Shown here: in pieces, positions 54,577 through 64,000 of the stretch
Layout: each line of letters begins with the position of its first letter
How positions within the stretch are numbered: the first letter of the stretch is position 1
Assembly (NCBI RefSeq): GCF_041103235.1
Contig: NZ_JBGCUN010000001.1
Location: forward strand, 186,001 to 250,000
Direction of reading: 5' to 3'
Length of the DNA: 64,000 nt
Origin: Yoonia sp. R2331
Lineage (GTDB): Bacteria; Pseudomonadota; Alphaproteobacteria; Rhodobacterales; Rhodobacteraceae
The notes under the pieces: generated by a model
Database searches by the model: none
Seen by the model: the letters and a program-made list of their open reading frames with translations, nothing else
What the model was told of the DNA's origin: nothing
Translations under genes and position numbers: made by a program

Positions 54577-54630
54577 GTTCCGCCCGCGTGATGCGGACGG
54601 AACCTTGGGTAGGGCGGGGTTCACCCCGCC
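54577..54630 (-). promoter_or_regulatory. Two intergenic hairpins after the binding-protein gene
   Basis: An imperfect stem with outer arms GTTCCG/CGGAAC and inner CCGC/GCGG (54577-54603), and a perfect stem GGCGGGG/CCCCGCC with loop TTCA (54613-54630), lie within the 136-bp gap. Such stems after a binding-protein gene often protect its message and lower expression of the permease genes. No T run is seen. Confidence 0.6.
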
Positions 54631-54642
54631 GTCACCGATGAT

Positions 54643-55902
54643 TTACTGGTAGATGCGCTGACGTGCTTCTTCCAGACGGGCCAGGATGTCGTCCAGGTTG
54701 TCCGGGAACACCATGAACTCTTGCAGGCCTTCCATGCCGACCGACGCCATTTCGGCGGGGAAGTCACGGTCGAAGAACTGCATGATGCCGCCGGATGCGT
54801 TGTTGGACAGCATGTCGAAACCTTCCTGGATGAACTTGTCATCAGAGACGGTTGCGTTTGCGTTCACTGGCAACTGACCCAGAGCGTCACCGCCGTTGAT
54901 CTCGGACTGCACTTCAGCCGAGGTCACGAACCGCAAGAATGCCTTGGCCGCTTCAACGTTCTGCGCGCCAGAGGCGATGTGGAACGTATCTGTTGGTGCA
55001 TCTTCTGCTGGTGCCACATCAGGGTTGATCGTCGGGAACTGGTAGAAGTCCAGTTGATCGTCTGTCAAGCCACCGTCACGGAACGCCGCGACAGAGAAGT
55101 TGCCCATCAGATAAGCAGTTGCTTCGCCGTCCACCATGAACGGCATCGCTTCCTGCCAGCTGTAAGACTGGTGGTCCTCGATGAAAGCGCCCATGTCGAT
55201 CAGCTGACGCCAGTTGGCGAATGTCTGACGCACACGATCGTCGGTCCACTCAATCTCGCCATTGGCAAGCTGGATGTGGAAATCATAGCCGTTGGTACGG
55301 CTGTTGATGTAGTCAAACCAGCCACCAGCGGTCCACAGGAACTTGGAACCAATGGTGTAGCACTTGCGGCCAGAGTCGATGATCGCCTGGCAGTTGGCAA
55401 TCTCTTCGTCCCAGGTGGCAGGCTCTGTCAGGCCCAGCTCTTCGAAGATGTCCTTACGATAGTAGACACCCCACTGGTAGTATGTGTAGGGCACGCCCCA
55501 CTGCTTACCGTCCAGCGTCATCGCGCCTTTGGTCGATGCCAGTGCTTCGAACTCGGGCTCTGCCCAGAGATCAGAAATGTCCATGAACAGGCCAGCGTCG
55601 ACATAAGGTGTCATGCGGGTTGCGGCGTACCAGTTCACAACGTCCGGTGGGTTTGCGCCCAGTGCGTTGCGGATCTGTGTTTTCCACGCTTCGCGATCAA
55701 CAATTGTCAGATCTACGGTCAGATCGTCGTGCATGGCGTCAAAGTCAGCCGCTAGCTTTTCCATCACCGCGCGCGGTGCAGGGTTCGACATATCTGAAAT
55801 GATGCGCAGCTCGCCTGACAGCGCGTGACCATCAGCAGTTGCAGTTGTTGCCATGCCAGCAGCAACCAACGCCGCAAGCGACGTTTTAAGAATGGAATGC
55901 AT
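54643..55902 (-). CDS. Carbohydrate ABC transporter periplasmic binding protein
   Basis: A 419-residue family 1 solute-binding protein. Signal peptide SILKTSLAALVAAGMATTATADG; the mature part has the typical ISDMSNPAPRAVMEKLAADF, NPPDVVNWYAATRM and Trp-rich ligand-facing segments (GKQWGVPYTYYQWGVYY). In this context it captures galactosides. The ATG at 55902 has GGGAGG upstream. It is the first gene of the minus-strand galactoside operon. Confidence 0.94.
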   Translation of the reverse strand: MHSILKTSLAALVAAGMATTATADGHALSGELRIISDMSNPAPRAVMEKLAADFDAMHDDLTVDLTIVDREAWKTQIRNALGANPPDVVNWYAATRMTPYVDAGLFMDISDLWAEPEFEALASTKGAMTLDGKQWGVPYTYYQWGVYYRKDIFEELGLTEPATWDEEIANCQAIIDSGRKCYTIGSKFLWTAGGWFDYINSRTNGYDFHIQLANGEIEWTDDRVRQTFANWRQLIDMGAFIEDHQSYSWQEAMPFMVDGEATAYLMGNFSVAAFRDGGLTDDQLDFYQFPTINPDVAPAEDAPTDTFHIASGAQNVEAAKAFLRFVTSAEVQSEINGGDALGQLPVNANATVSDDKFIQEGFDMLSNNASGGIMQFFDRDFPAEMASVGMEGLQEFMVFPDNLDDILARLEEARQRIYQ

Positions 55903-55929
55903 GGTGTCCTCCCTAGTGCTTCCATAGAT

Positions 55930-55973
55930 TTTCAAGTCTCAATATTTGAAACTCGGTTTTGGATATTGATACT
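55930..55973. promoter_or_regulatory. Candidate IclR operator/promoter region between the sugar operon and its regulator
   Basis: The divergent intergenic region holds TTTCAA-N10-TTGAAA (55930-55951) and TCAATAT-N17-ATATTGA (55939-55969), two interleaved inverted repeats. TTGAAA (55946-55951) and GATACT (55968-55973), 16 bases apart, could also be a -35/-10 pair toward the regulator. Palindromes here fit binding of the adjacent IclR-type regulator. Confidence 0.45.
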
Positions 55974-56065
55974 AAATCGCGACTCACCTATGCTTGTCAA
56001 CAGTCCAGGCGGCAAATCGCACTCGGGAGGAGCGCGAAAAGCCGCTGAAGGACGGGAGGAATATC

Positions 56066-56869
56066 GTGGCACGCGAAGCGGGTGACGGAACAGTTGGCAA
56101 GGCGCTGGAAGTGCTGGAACAGGTTGCGGATTTTGGACGCCCTGTGCGGTTCACGGAAGTGCTGGCCGTGTCCGATTTTCCCAAGCCTACGCTTTACCGT
56201 TTTATGCAGACACTGACGAATCAGCGGATGCTGGAATACGATTCTGACCGCCAGACATATGCGCCGGGAGGGCGTCTGGTGCGATTGGCACATGCGGCCT
56301 GGGCGCAGTCGTCTTTGGCGCGGGTCGCAAGGCCGCAACTGGTCGCGCTAAGTGCTGCGACCGGCGAAACGGTGCATCTGGCGAAACTTGATCACGCGCA
56401 GGTGCTTTACCTTGATAAGCTGAACGCGGCCCAACCGGTTGAGATGTACAGCCAGGCAGGAAAGGTTGGTCCGGTCTATTGCACTGGTGTCGGCAAGGTC
56501 ATGTTGGCGCATCTGACCGAGGATCAAAGTGCCGATGTGATCGAACAGCAGTCCTTTCACCAGTTCACACAGCAGACCCTACCTGATGCCGCAGCACTGC
56601 GCGAAGAACTGGCCGAGATCAGGCGGCATGGCTACGGCTTTGACCGCGAAGAGCACGAACCGGGCATTATCTGTATTGCGGCCCCGATCCTGACCGATCA
56701 AAGCCGCGTTCTGGGCGCGATTTCAGTCACCAGCACGACCAGCCGCACCAACCTTGCCGGGCTCGAAGCCCAGCTTCCGGCGCTGCAACAGGCAGCAAAA
56801 TCAATCGCGGGAGAGGCCCAAGCCTGGAGCTTTCCCGACAATCAGCAACACTCAAAATCAGGGATCTAG
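56066..56869 (+). CDS. IclR-family transcriptional regulator of the galactoside operon
   Basis: A 267-residue regulator. N-terminal winged helix (KALEVLEQVADFGRPVRFTEV, PKPTLYRFMQTLTNQRMLEYD) and C-terminal IclR effector domain (GPVYCTGVGKVMLAHL; HGYGFDREEHEPGIICIAAPI). The start is a GTG at 56066, set by GGGAGGA five bases upstream; longer frames are not needed. Divergent from the importer operon and two bases before the ATPase gene, so it probably controls both in response to a sugar. Confidence 0.92.
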   Translation: MAREAGDGTVGKALEVLEQVADFGRPVRFTEVLAVSDFPKPTLYRFMQTLTNQRMLEYDSDRQTYAPGGRLVRLAHAAWAQSSLARVARPQLVALSAATGETVHLAKLDHAQVLYLDKLNAAQPVEMYSQAGKVGPVYCTGVGKVMLAHLTEDQSADVIEQQSFHQFTQQTLPDAAALREELAEIRRHGYGFDREEHEPGIICIAAPILTDQSRVLGAISVTSTTSRTNLAGLEAQLPALQQAAKSIAGEAQAWSFPDNQQHSKSGI

Positions 56870-56871
56870 AT

Positions 56872-57932
<1,061 letters not shown>

Positions 57933-57936
<4 letters not shown>

Positions 57937-58493
57937 CTGTTGGCACGCCGGACGCGACTGAAAGTGACCGGCGTCATACCAAGAAATCCCGCGATCAGAT
58001 GGTGCGGAAACTGCGCCTCTGCTTGCGGATAAGTCTGCCTGAGCCATGCCAGACGTTCGATTGCAGGCAGCGCCGCCAAGGTCCATTCTCGCGCTACCCG
58101 CGCAATCAGGTCGGCCCGCAATGCTGCGTTGCCCCAGTCTCGGACATCGGCGTCAGCCACCATCAGTGCTTGCAGCGCGTCCGCATTGATCCGCGCAACA
58201 ACGCCATCCGACAACATCTCGATCGTTACCATCGACACGCCGTTCCTGGCGCGCGCGATTTGCGGCGTGATGATCTGCGGCCCGGCATATAGCCCGGTGC
58301 AGGTGTACCGCCCCTCTTGATCGATGATTTGCGAAACGGCGAAACCAGACTGCAACAAAAGCTCGTCTGGTGCGGGATCGCCCTGATCCACCAGCACATC
58401 CCCCCGCCGCACGACGCTGCTGTGCAGAATGTCGCGTAGTCTGGCTGCGGCCTGCGCTGGCAGATCGTTCATAAATGGCACGGCATCTGTCAT
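57933..58493 (-). CDS. Crp/Fnr-family transcriptional regulator
   Basis: A 186-residue regulator with a cyclic-nucleotide-binding-like domain (VVRRGDVLVDQGDPAPDELLLQSGFAVSQ) and a short C-terminal helix-turn-helix (PHHLIAGFLGMTPVTFSRVRR). It has no N-terminal Cys cluster, so it is not an oxygen-sensing FNR. The ATG at 58493 gives the natural N-terminus. Targets unknown; it is divergent from a small membrane-protein gene. Confidence 0.88.
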
Positions 58494-58589
58494 CTGAGTC
58501 CTTGGAAATCTGGGGCGTCTTAACAATTGATAATGCGCGGTTCTGACCGGCGCGACCAGTTGGGGCAATCAAACAAAAGGATTGCCCAC

Positions 58590-59150
58590 ATGCCCTACCG
58601 CCCTTCGATGAGAACCCTCTGCGCCCTGACCGGGCTGACAGTTCTTCTTTATCTCTCTATGGTTTTTGGCCCACTTGCGAGGTTGCAGGCGATTGCCAGT
58701 GCGCCCCCGCTTGATATGCGCCCGTTTGGCTATGCGCCCGATGATGCCAAGGCGTTTCTGAACGCTTTGGGGAGCGCGGGGCGGTCGCTTTACCTGACCC
58801 GGCAGATCCCACTAGATATGATTTACCCCGGTTTGCTGGCACTGACGCTGGCGGGATGGTTGCGTTGGCTTGGCCGCAAAGGGGCCGCCGTCGCGGTCGC
58901 CGCAAGCCTTTGTGATTACATCGAAAACCTGCTGATCGTTGGGCTGCTGCTGACCTACCCGGAAATGCCTGATGGGCCATTGGTTTGGGCTGGTTGGGCA
59001 ACGGTGCTGAAGAGTGGTCTTAGCACCGTCGCCTTCTCTTGGCTGTTGATCGCAGGGACAATCAGCGCTTGCCGTAGTATAGCCCGACGACATGCTCGGC
59101 CTGGGCAAAGAAAAGCCATCGCAGGCACAAAACACCGGCAACATGGCTGA
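58590..59150 (+). CDS. Unknown membrane protein
   Basis: A 186-residue protein with four probable helices (residues 7-30, 75-92, 98-118 and 135-160). It ends in a basic tail encoded antisense to the end of soeC, with an 89-base overlap of the two genes. No family recognised with confidence. It is divergent from the Crp/Fnr gene and may be controlled by it. Confidence 0.7.
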   Translation: MPYRPSMRTLCALTGLTVLLYLSMVFGPLARLQAIASAPPLDMRPFGYAPDDAKAFLNALGSAGRSLYLTRQIPLDMIYPGLLALTLAGWLRWLGRKGAAVAVAASLCDYIENLLIVGLLLTYPEMPDGPLVWAGWATVLKSGLSTVAFSWLLIAGTISACRSIARRHARPGQRKAIAGTKHRQHG

Positions 59151-59934
59151 TGACGGCCAGCAGCGCGGTGACGTGATTGACACCCAAAAGCAAGATCGCG
59201 ATGGGCACGGCAAAGGCCAGCAACATCGTGATCAGGCGCAATTGCGTGGCGTGTTTGCGGCCCACCACATGCACAAATTCCTTGAGCAAATAGTTCGTGC
59301 CGGTGTGCGGTGGTTCAAAGGCGCGGACCTTTCCGATGCCGCCAAGACCGGTGGCAGAGGCCAGCGTGGTGCCGGATTCTTTGAGGCGGCTATCACCCAG
59401 ATACCATGCAGCAATCTGCACCGCGGCTGCGGCCAAAAGCAGGATCGTCGCGATGGTCACGCGGCCTGACAGCAACGCCCCGCCGCCCAAGGACAGGGTC
59501 AGGAAAAGCGCGGGTGTGGTCCAGTGGTTCCAGCGCGGAATGGTCTTGAGCTGGGTGTAGATCATTGACGTGGTGAACACCGTCGCCAGTGCGCCAAGCG
59601 CGCCCAGCCAACCAAGGATCGACCATTGCGCGCCCAAGAAAACCAATCCGGCACCGTATAAGGCCATGATAAGAAGGGTAAATACTGCGGCGATCCCTTC
59701 GCGCGAAAGCCACGACGACTGCCACTGGCGAAACGCCTTGATCGCCCGTTCGGGGTGGCCAAGGTGAAAGGTCGAGGCGATCAAGCCGCCCACGGCCATC
59801 AGATAGGCGATGGCAAAGAACACAAATGCGATCCAGCCGGTGGGGGCGGATGTGTCCAGACCCAACCAGAACAACAGGCCAAATCCTAACCCGGAGAAGG
59901 TTGTGAAAATGATAACTGACGGTGCGGGATGCAT
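59062..59934 (-). CDS. soeC: Sulfite dehydrogenase membrane anchor (SoeC, DmsC family)
   Basis: A 290-residue protein of the DmsC anchor family with about eight helices. It begins MHPAPSVIIFTTFSGLGFGLLF, and STFHLGHPERAIKAFRQWQSSWLSREG is the DmsC hallmark loop. It would pass electrons from the iron-sulfur subunit to quinone in the inner membrane. Its ATG overlaps the SoeB stop by one base. Sulfite rather than DMSO is proposed from the adjacent TauE/SafE gene and the lack of a Tat signal on the catalytic subunit. Confidence 0.85.
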   Translation of the reverse strand: MHPAPSVIIFTTFSGLGFGLLFWLGLDTSAPTGWIAFVFFAIAYLMAVGGLIASTFHLGHPERAIKAFRQWQSSWLSREGIAAVFTLLIMALYGAGLVFLGAQWSILGWLGALGALATVFTTSMIYTQLKTIPRWNHWTTPALFLTLSLGGGALLSGRVTIATILLLAAAAVQIAAWYLGDSRLKESGTTLASATGLGGIGKVRAFEPPHTGTNYLLKEFVHVVGRKHATQLRLITMLLAFAVPIAILLLGVNHVTALLAVISHVAGVLCLRWLFFAQAEHVVGLYYGKR

Positions 59935-60695
59935 TATTTGGCACCTCCTGGAAGGGCGGACAGCGCTTTGTCGAGCCAGCCGACAAAGCCTTTGCCGTCG
60001 GTGGCAACCGGTTCAAGATATGGGGCCAGAATGTCAAATTCGGGTTCCACATCCTTGGGCCTTGGTGGCAGGTATTTGTTGACCGGCTTGGTGCCTTGTT
60101 CGGGCATCAGGTCAAAGCCACCCCGTTCCGCGACAAGCTGGCTGACGTCGCTGTCAGGATCAGCCAGATCACCAAAGTGACGGGCCCCAGCAGGGCATGT
60201 TCTGACGCAGGCCGGTTGCCGGTCTTCTTCGGGTAAGTTGTTGTTATATATGCGGTCCACGCAGAGGGTGCATTTCTTCATGACCTTCTCTTCGGCGTCC
60301 ATTTCCCGCGCGCCATAGGGGCAGGCCCAGGCGCAAAGACCGCAGCCGATGCAATCCTGTTCATTGACCAGAACGATCCCGTCCTCGACCCGCTTGTAGC
60401 TGGCCCCGGTGGGGCAGACGGTCACACAGGGCGCGTCTTCGCAGTGCAGGCAGGACTTGGGGAAGTGGATCAATTGTGCTGCTTTATCAGCCGGTTGCAC
60501 CTCATACGAATGCACGCGGTTGAGGAACGTGCCAGAGGCCGCACCTGAATAGGCGTTCTGATCTGACAACGGCGCGCCGTAGTTTTCAGTGTTCCAGCCT
60601 TTGCAGGACACCACGCAAGCGTGACAGCCGACACAGGTATCAAGGTCGATCACGAGGCCGAGTTTCTTGTCGGTTGAGGTCGGAAGTGTCGTCAT
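59934..60695 (-). CDS. soeB: Sulfite dehydrogenase iron-sulfur subunit (SoeB)
   Basis: A 253-residue ferredoxin-like subunit with four Cys clusters: DTCVGCHACVVSCKGWN, CLHCEDAPCVTVCPTGA, CIGCGLCAWACPYGA and CTLCVDRI...CVRTCPAGA, enough for four [4Fe-4S] centres as in DmsB/PsrB. It carries electrons from SoeA to SoeC. The ATG at 60695 is four bases after the small membrane-protein gene; an upstream extension is not protein-like. Confidence 0.9.
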   Translation of the reverse strand: MTTLPTSTDKKLGLVIDLDTCVGCHACVVSCKGWNTENYGAPLSDQNAYSGAASGTFLNRVHSYEVQPADKAAQLIHFPKSCLHCEDAPCVTVCPTGASYKRVEDGIVLVNEQDCIGCGLCAWACPYGAREMDAEEKVMKKCTLCVDRIYNNNLPEEDRQPACVRTCPAGARHFGDLADPDSDVSQLVAERGGFDLMPEQGTKPVNKYLPPRPKDVEPEFDILAPYLEPVATDGKGFVGWLDKALSALPGGAK

Positions 60696-60699
60696 GTCA

Positions 60700-60888
60700 T
60701 TAACCTCGAATTTCGGGATGCAGAACCAATGCACACCCCATGCACATCCCATGCGCATGAAAGTCTGAAGGCCCATTAACCTGACCCGTGCGTGCGGTGC
60801 TGTCCCAAGTGGCGATATACCAGATGAAACTGCCGATGGTCAGCGTCAGGAAGGCGGCGATCAGCATCAAGACTTGCAGATTGGTCAT
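60700..60888 (-). CDS. 62-residue membrane protein nested between soeA and soeB
   Basis: A small protein starting MTNLQVLMLIAAFLTLTI, with one transmembrane helix (residues 3-24) and a short C-terminal part ending HGMCMGCALVLHP, which contains a CxxC pair. Its ATG overlaps the soeA stop (ATGA) and its stop is four bases before the soeB ATG, so it is translated as part of the operon. I recognise no family. It could be a small complex subunit, an assembly factor or a metal/redox protein. Confidence 0.7.
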   Translation of the reverse strand: MTNLQVLMLIAAFLTLTIGSFIWYIATWDSTARTGQVNGPSDFHAHGMCMGCALVLHPEIRG

Positions 60889-63710
60889 TTGCCCACCTTC
60901 CATGCCTGACCTTTCGGCCCCTTGGGCACCGGTGACTTGATCGCCGGGAAGGCCGGTTGCGACACATCCGGCGCGCCGGTCTTTTCGATCTTCACGCGCA
61001 GATCAAACCATGCCGCCTGACCGGTGATCGGGTCGGAGTTGGACCAGCGCAGCCCGTCGCCTTTGGGCGGCAGAAGCTCATGAATAAGGTGGTTGAGTAG
61101 GAACCCCTTGGTCGCCTCTGACGCGTCTTCATCCAGCGCCCAGGCGCCTTTGCGTTTGCCAATCGCGTTCCACGTCCAGACGGTGTTTTCGTTCAGGCTG
61201 GCCTGATGGGCAACAGGAACAGTGATCGCCCCATGGGTGGAGGTTACGCGCGCCCAGTCGCCTTCTTTGAAGCCATTTGCTTCCCAGATTTTGGTTGGCA
61301 CATAAAGCGGGTTCACCCCGTGGATTTGCCGCAGCCAAGCGTTCTGCGTGCCCCACGAATGATACATCGCCATCGGGCGCTGGGTCAGTGCGTGGATCGG
61401 GTATTCGACCGGATCGACATAGCCATCCTCAAGAGCGGCATACCAGATCGGCAGCGGGTCCATAACACGCTTGATCTGTTCGCGCAGATGATCCGGGGGC
61501 TGCCGGGTGCCGTGGCCTTCGGCGGCCAGTTGGAAGCGCCGCATGGGTTCGACGTAAAGCTGGAAGATGTAAGGTTGCGGGCTGTCGTAAAAGCCCATTT
61601 TTACCGCCCAGTCCTGATAGTCGACGTTGAACGGTTTGTAATAGGCGCAGTTTTCGGGGACGTGTTCCATCCAGAAGCCGCCGTTGGCGATATAGCTGTC
61701 CAATTGTCCGGCGTTGGGTTCCCCGCGTCCGTCCTGCAAGCCCGTTTCGCCCATGCGCCAACCGGCCAGTGGCCCGACACCAGGGCGGCGCAGGTGGTTG
61801 GTGATATAGTCGGCGTAGTCTTCGTATTTCTGGCTGCCGTCGTCGTTCACGAAACCGGGCAAGCCCAGACGGCCACCCAGTTCACAGAGCACAGACTGGA
61901 ACCCGCGCACGTCACGGTCGGGTTCGACCACTGGCCAGCGGATGGCGTCGGCCACGGCGTCCGCCTCGCAAATCGGGCGATCCAGCAGGCTGATGCAATC
62001 GTGGCGTTCCAGATAGGTGGTGTCCGGCAGGATCAGATCGGCATAGGCCACCATCTCAGAGCTATAGGCATCCGAATAGATGATGCGCGGGATCACATAG
62101 TCGCCGTTCTCATCCGTGTCCGTCAGCATGTTCATCACACCGGACGTGTTCATGGAAGAGTTCCACGACATATTCGCCATATACATGAACAGCGTGTCGA
62201 TCTTGTAGGGATCGCCCGCGTGGGCGTTGGAGATCACCATGTGCATCAGCCCGTGGCTGGACATCGGGTTGTCCCACGTGAACGCCTTGTCTATGCGGAT
62301 CGCGCTGTTGTCGTCCTTGATCATCAGATCATCAGGGCCATGCACAAAGCCAAGGTGCGGGCCATTCAAGGGACCACCGGGTTGGGTGCGTCCATGCGGC
62401 TTGGGATGCGCATGGGGCGGCTTGGGGTAGGGCGGTTTGAAGCGCATACCGCCGGGGACCTCAACCGTGCCGAGGATGATCTGAAGGGTGTGCAGCGCGC
62501 GGCAGGTCTGGAAGCCGTTGGAGTGGGCAGAGATGCCGCGCATGGCGTGCATCGACACCGGACGCCCGACCATTTTGTCGTGCTTCACGCCACGGAAATC
62601 GGTCCATTCCCGGTCCAGCGCGATCGCTTCGTCAAAGGCGACGCGGGCCAGATCAGCGGCAATGGCGCGGATACGCTTGGCGGGGATGCCGCAGCGATCG
62701 GCCACTGCCTCGGGGGCGTATTCATCGGCCAGATAGCGGTCGGCCATATGGTGAAAGACCGGGCGATGTGTCACGCCCTTGTGGCGGTAGCTGGCGGATA
62801 GATCAGGTTCCACGCCTTGGCCGTTCCAAGCCGCCAGCTTGCCGGTGCGGCGGTCAATGACCTGCGGTTCACCGTCCTTGTCGCGCAACAGCAGGCCGAA
62901 TTGGTCGGACTTGGGGTCTTCGTTCACCAGAACAGAGGCATTAGTGAAGCGCGCGAGGTAATCCAGATCAACGCGGCCCGCCTTCATCAGGCAGTGGACC
63001 AGCGCCAGAATGAATAGACCATCAGTGCCCGGTGTGATGCCGACCCAATCGTCGGCCACGGCGTTATAGCCGGTGCGGATCGGGTTCACGCCGATGACCC
63101 GCGCGCCGCGGGCCTTGATCTTGCCGATGCCGATCTTGATTGGGTTGCTGTCGTGATCTTCGGCCACACCAAAGAGCATGAACATCTTGGTGTGGTCCCA
63201 ATCGGGCTGGCCAAATTCCCAGAACGCGCCACCCATCGTGTAGATGCCAGCGGCGGCCATGTTGACCGAACAGAACCCACCGTGGGCAGCATAGTTTGGC
63301 GTGCCAAAGCCTTGCGCCCAGAGCGATGTGAACGACTGCGACTGGTCGCGACCTGTGAAGAACGCAAGCTTTTCAGGGGCCTCTTCGCGGATGGGTTTCA
63401 GCCAATCGGTGGCGATGGTCAGCGCCTCATCCCAAGAGATCTCTTCGTACTCGCCAGACCCGCGCGGGCCGACCCGCTTGAGCGGGGCGCGCAGACGCGA
63501 GGGCGCGTTGTGCTGCATGATGCCCGCACTGCCCTTGGCGCAGAGCACACCCTGATTGACCGGATGATCCTTGTTGCCTTCGATATAGGCAACCTTTCCA
63601 TCCTTCATATGCACGTTGATCCCACAACGGCAGGCGCACATGTAGCACGTTGTTTTGCGGACCTCGTCACTGACGGCGGGCGAGGTATCGAGCACAGGTT
63701 GTTTGTTCAT
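60885..63710 (-). CDS. soeA: Sulfite dehydrogenase molybdopterin subunit (SoeA)
   Basis: A 941-residue molybdopterin oxidoreductase of the DMSO-reductase superfamily. The N-terminal [4Fe-4S] site is C22-x2-C25-x3-C29 with C57; HGGFCSVNMAAAG near residue 160 probably holds the molybdenum-ligand Cys. There is no Tat signal before the cluster, so the enzyme is cytoplasmic, as described for SoeABC, which oxidises sulfite to sulfate and feeds quinone. The GGGAGG site precedes the ATG. Substrate is inferred from operon context; polysulfide or thiosulfate reductase-like functions are alternatives. Confidence 0.85.
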   Translation of the reverse strand: MNKQPVLDTSPAVSDEVRKTTCYMCACRCGINVHMKDGKVAYIEGNKDHPVNQGVLCAKGSAGIMQHNAPSRLRAPLKRVGPRGSGEYEEISWDEALTIATDWLKPIREEAPEKLAFFTGRDQSQSFTSLWAQGFGTPNYAAHGGFCSVNMAAAGIYTMGGAFWEFGQPDWDHTKMFMLFGVAEDHDSNPIKIGIGKIKARGARVIGVNPIRTGYNAVADDWVGITPGTDGLFILALVHCLMKAGRVDLDYLARFTNASVLVNEDPKSDQFGLLLRDKDGEPQVIDRRTGKLAAWNGQGVEPDLSASYRHKGVTHRPVFHHMADRYLADEYAPEAVADRCGIPAKRIRAIAADLARVAFDEAIALDREWTDFRGVKHDKMVGRPVSMHAMRGISAHSNGFQTCRALHTLQIILGTVEVPGGMRFKPPYPKPPHAHPKPHGRTQPGGPLNGPHLGFVHGPDDLMIKDDNSAIRIDKAFTWDNPMSSHGLMHMVISNAHAGDPYKIDTLFMYMANMSWNSSMNTSGVMNMLTDTDENGDYVIPRIIYSDAYSSEMVAYADLILPDTTYLERHDCISLLDRPICEADAVADAIRWPVVEPDRDVRGFQSVLCELGGRLGLPGFVNDDGSQKYEDYADYITNHLRRPGVGPLAGWRMGETGLQDGRGEPNAGQLDSYIANGGFWMEHVPENCAYYKPFNVDYQDWAVKMGFYDSPQPYIFQLYVEPMRRFQLAAEGHGTRQPPDHLREQIKRVMDPLPIWYAALEDGYVDPVEYPIHALTQRPMAMYHSWGTQNAWLRQIHGVNPLYVPTKIWEANGFKEGDWARVTSTHGAITVPVAHQASLNENTVWTWNAIGKRKGAWALDEDASEATKGFLLNHLIHELLPPKGDGLRWSNSDPITGQAAWFDLRVKIEKTGAPDVSQPAFPAIKSPVPKGPKGQAWKVGK

Positions 63711-63762
63711 GTGGTGCCTCCCAGAGGGAACGGTATCAAAGGTGTATCAATCCGCCAAGTGG

Positions 63763-64000
63763 TCATGCAAAGACTACCTGTCGGATCAGCCCGACGCCTG
63801 CCAAACAGATCAACAGGCTTAGGCAGAATGGGCGGTAGTAGGGGGTCAGCCGCTCAATAAAGAGCTGCTGCCCGACGAAGACGCCGATCATGGTGGGCAC
63901 GGCAAAGGTCAGGCCACGGGCCACGCCCGACATATCCATGACGCCAAAGGCCAGCTGCGTGATCATCGAGGTGAGCGAGCCCAGAAATAGAAACAGCACC
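63763..64000 (-). CDS. TauE/SafE family anion exporter (C-terminal part; start outside window)
   Basis: The last 78 residues of a TauE/SafE-type membrane protein; the gene begins to the right of the window. Helices FLGSLTSMITQLAFGVMD and PFCLSLLICLAGVGLIRQVV are visible. Such proteins export sulfite or organosulfonates and are often linked with sulfite oxidation genes. It ends 52 bases before soeA on the same strand, supporting a sulfur operon. Confidence 0.8.
   Translation of the reverse strand, partial: VLFLFLGSLTSMITQLAFGVMDMSGVARGLTFAVPTMIGVFVGQQLFIERLTPYYRPFCLSLLICLAGVGLIRQVVFA

Noticed and set aside
61206-62801. 531-codon open frame antisense to soeA
   Set aside because: No family features; explained by third-position GC of soeA.

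Overview
The window looks like a chromosomal segment of a marine alphaproteobacterium of the Rhodobacteraceae (Roseobacter group). It is GC-rich and tightly packed. It carries a membrane-anchored CycM-type cytochrome c, a hemF/hemE/hemC cluster, yejABEF, a cytoplasmic sulfite dehydrogenase (SoeABC type) and quaternary-amine demethylation genes, a mix typical of that group. The assignment rests on gene content only; there is no rRNA here.

Layout. 1-1.7 kb: end of a short-chain dehydrogenase, an EamA transporter and tRNA-Pro(CGG). 1.7-12.7 kb: an accessory type VI secretion (T6SS) island without sheath, baseplate or membrane-complex genes. A plus-strand module (DUF2169 protein, ketosynthase-like protein, DUF4150 PAAR-like tip, nuclease/S74 effector candidate, DUF3396-type immunity protein, unknown, DUF6484 protein, TIGR02270-like HEAT protein) converges on a minus-strand module (VgrG, Ntox44-type toxin, exported immunity candidate). 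The island would arm a T6SS encoded elsewhere.

12.8-23.1 kb: a catabolic cluster that looks built for an N-methylated or quaternary amine, perhaps a proline or hydroxyproline betaine. It has a GcvT-fused FAD demethylase, a Rieske oxygenase, a GFA-family protein, a carboxymuconolactone-decarboxylase-like protein, an enolase-superfamily enzyme with a truncated relative beside it, a class III aminotransferase, a beta-hydroxyacid dehydrogenase and an RpiR regulator. 23.1-40.1 kb: mostly housekeeping genes (prephenate dehydratase, cytochrome c, yejABEF, a DacF-like carboxypeptidase with SPOR domain, clpS, an RsmC-like methyltransferase, hemF/hemE/hemC, an FAD-linked oxidase, tRNA-Met).

40.2-44.6 kb: cyanide-insensitive-type bd oxidase, a purine permease and hydroxyisourate hydrolase. 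44.6-57.9 kb: a galactoside regulon with an ABC importer, alpha- and beta-galactosidases, mutarotase and a De Ley-Doudoroff-type galactose route (dehydrogenase, lactonase, DgoK, DgoA; no galactonate dehydratase here), controlled by an IclR regulator. 57.9-64 kb: a Crp/Fnr regulator, a membrane protein, and a sulfite oxidation operon (TauE/SafE exporter, SoeA, a 62-residue membrane protein, SoeB, SoeC).

The most promising unusual items are the two effector/immunity pairs of the VgrG/PAAR island, especially the PD-(D/E)XK nuclease joined to a phage-type S74 autochaperone, and the small membrane protein nested in the soe operon. Smaller observations are the enolase remnant, two SDRs with Asn in place of the catalytic Lys, and repeated convergent gene pairs that share their stop codons.
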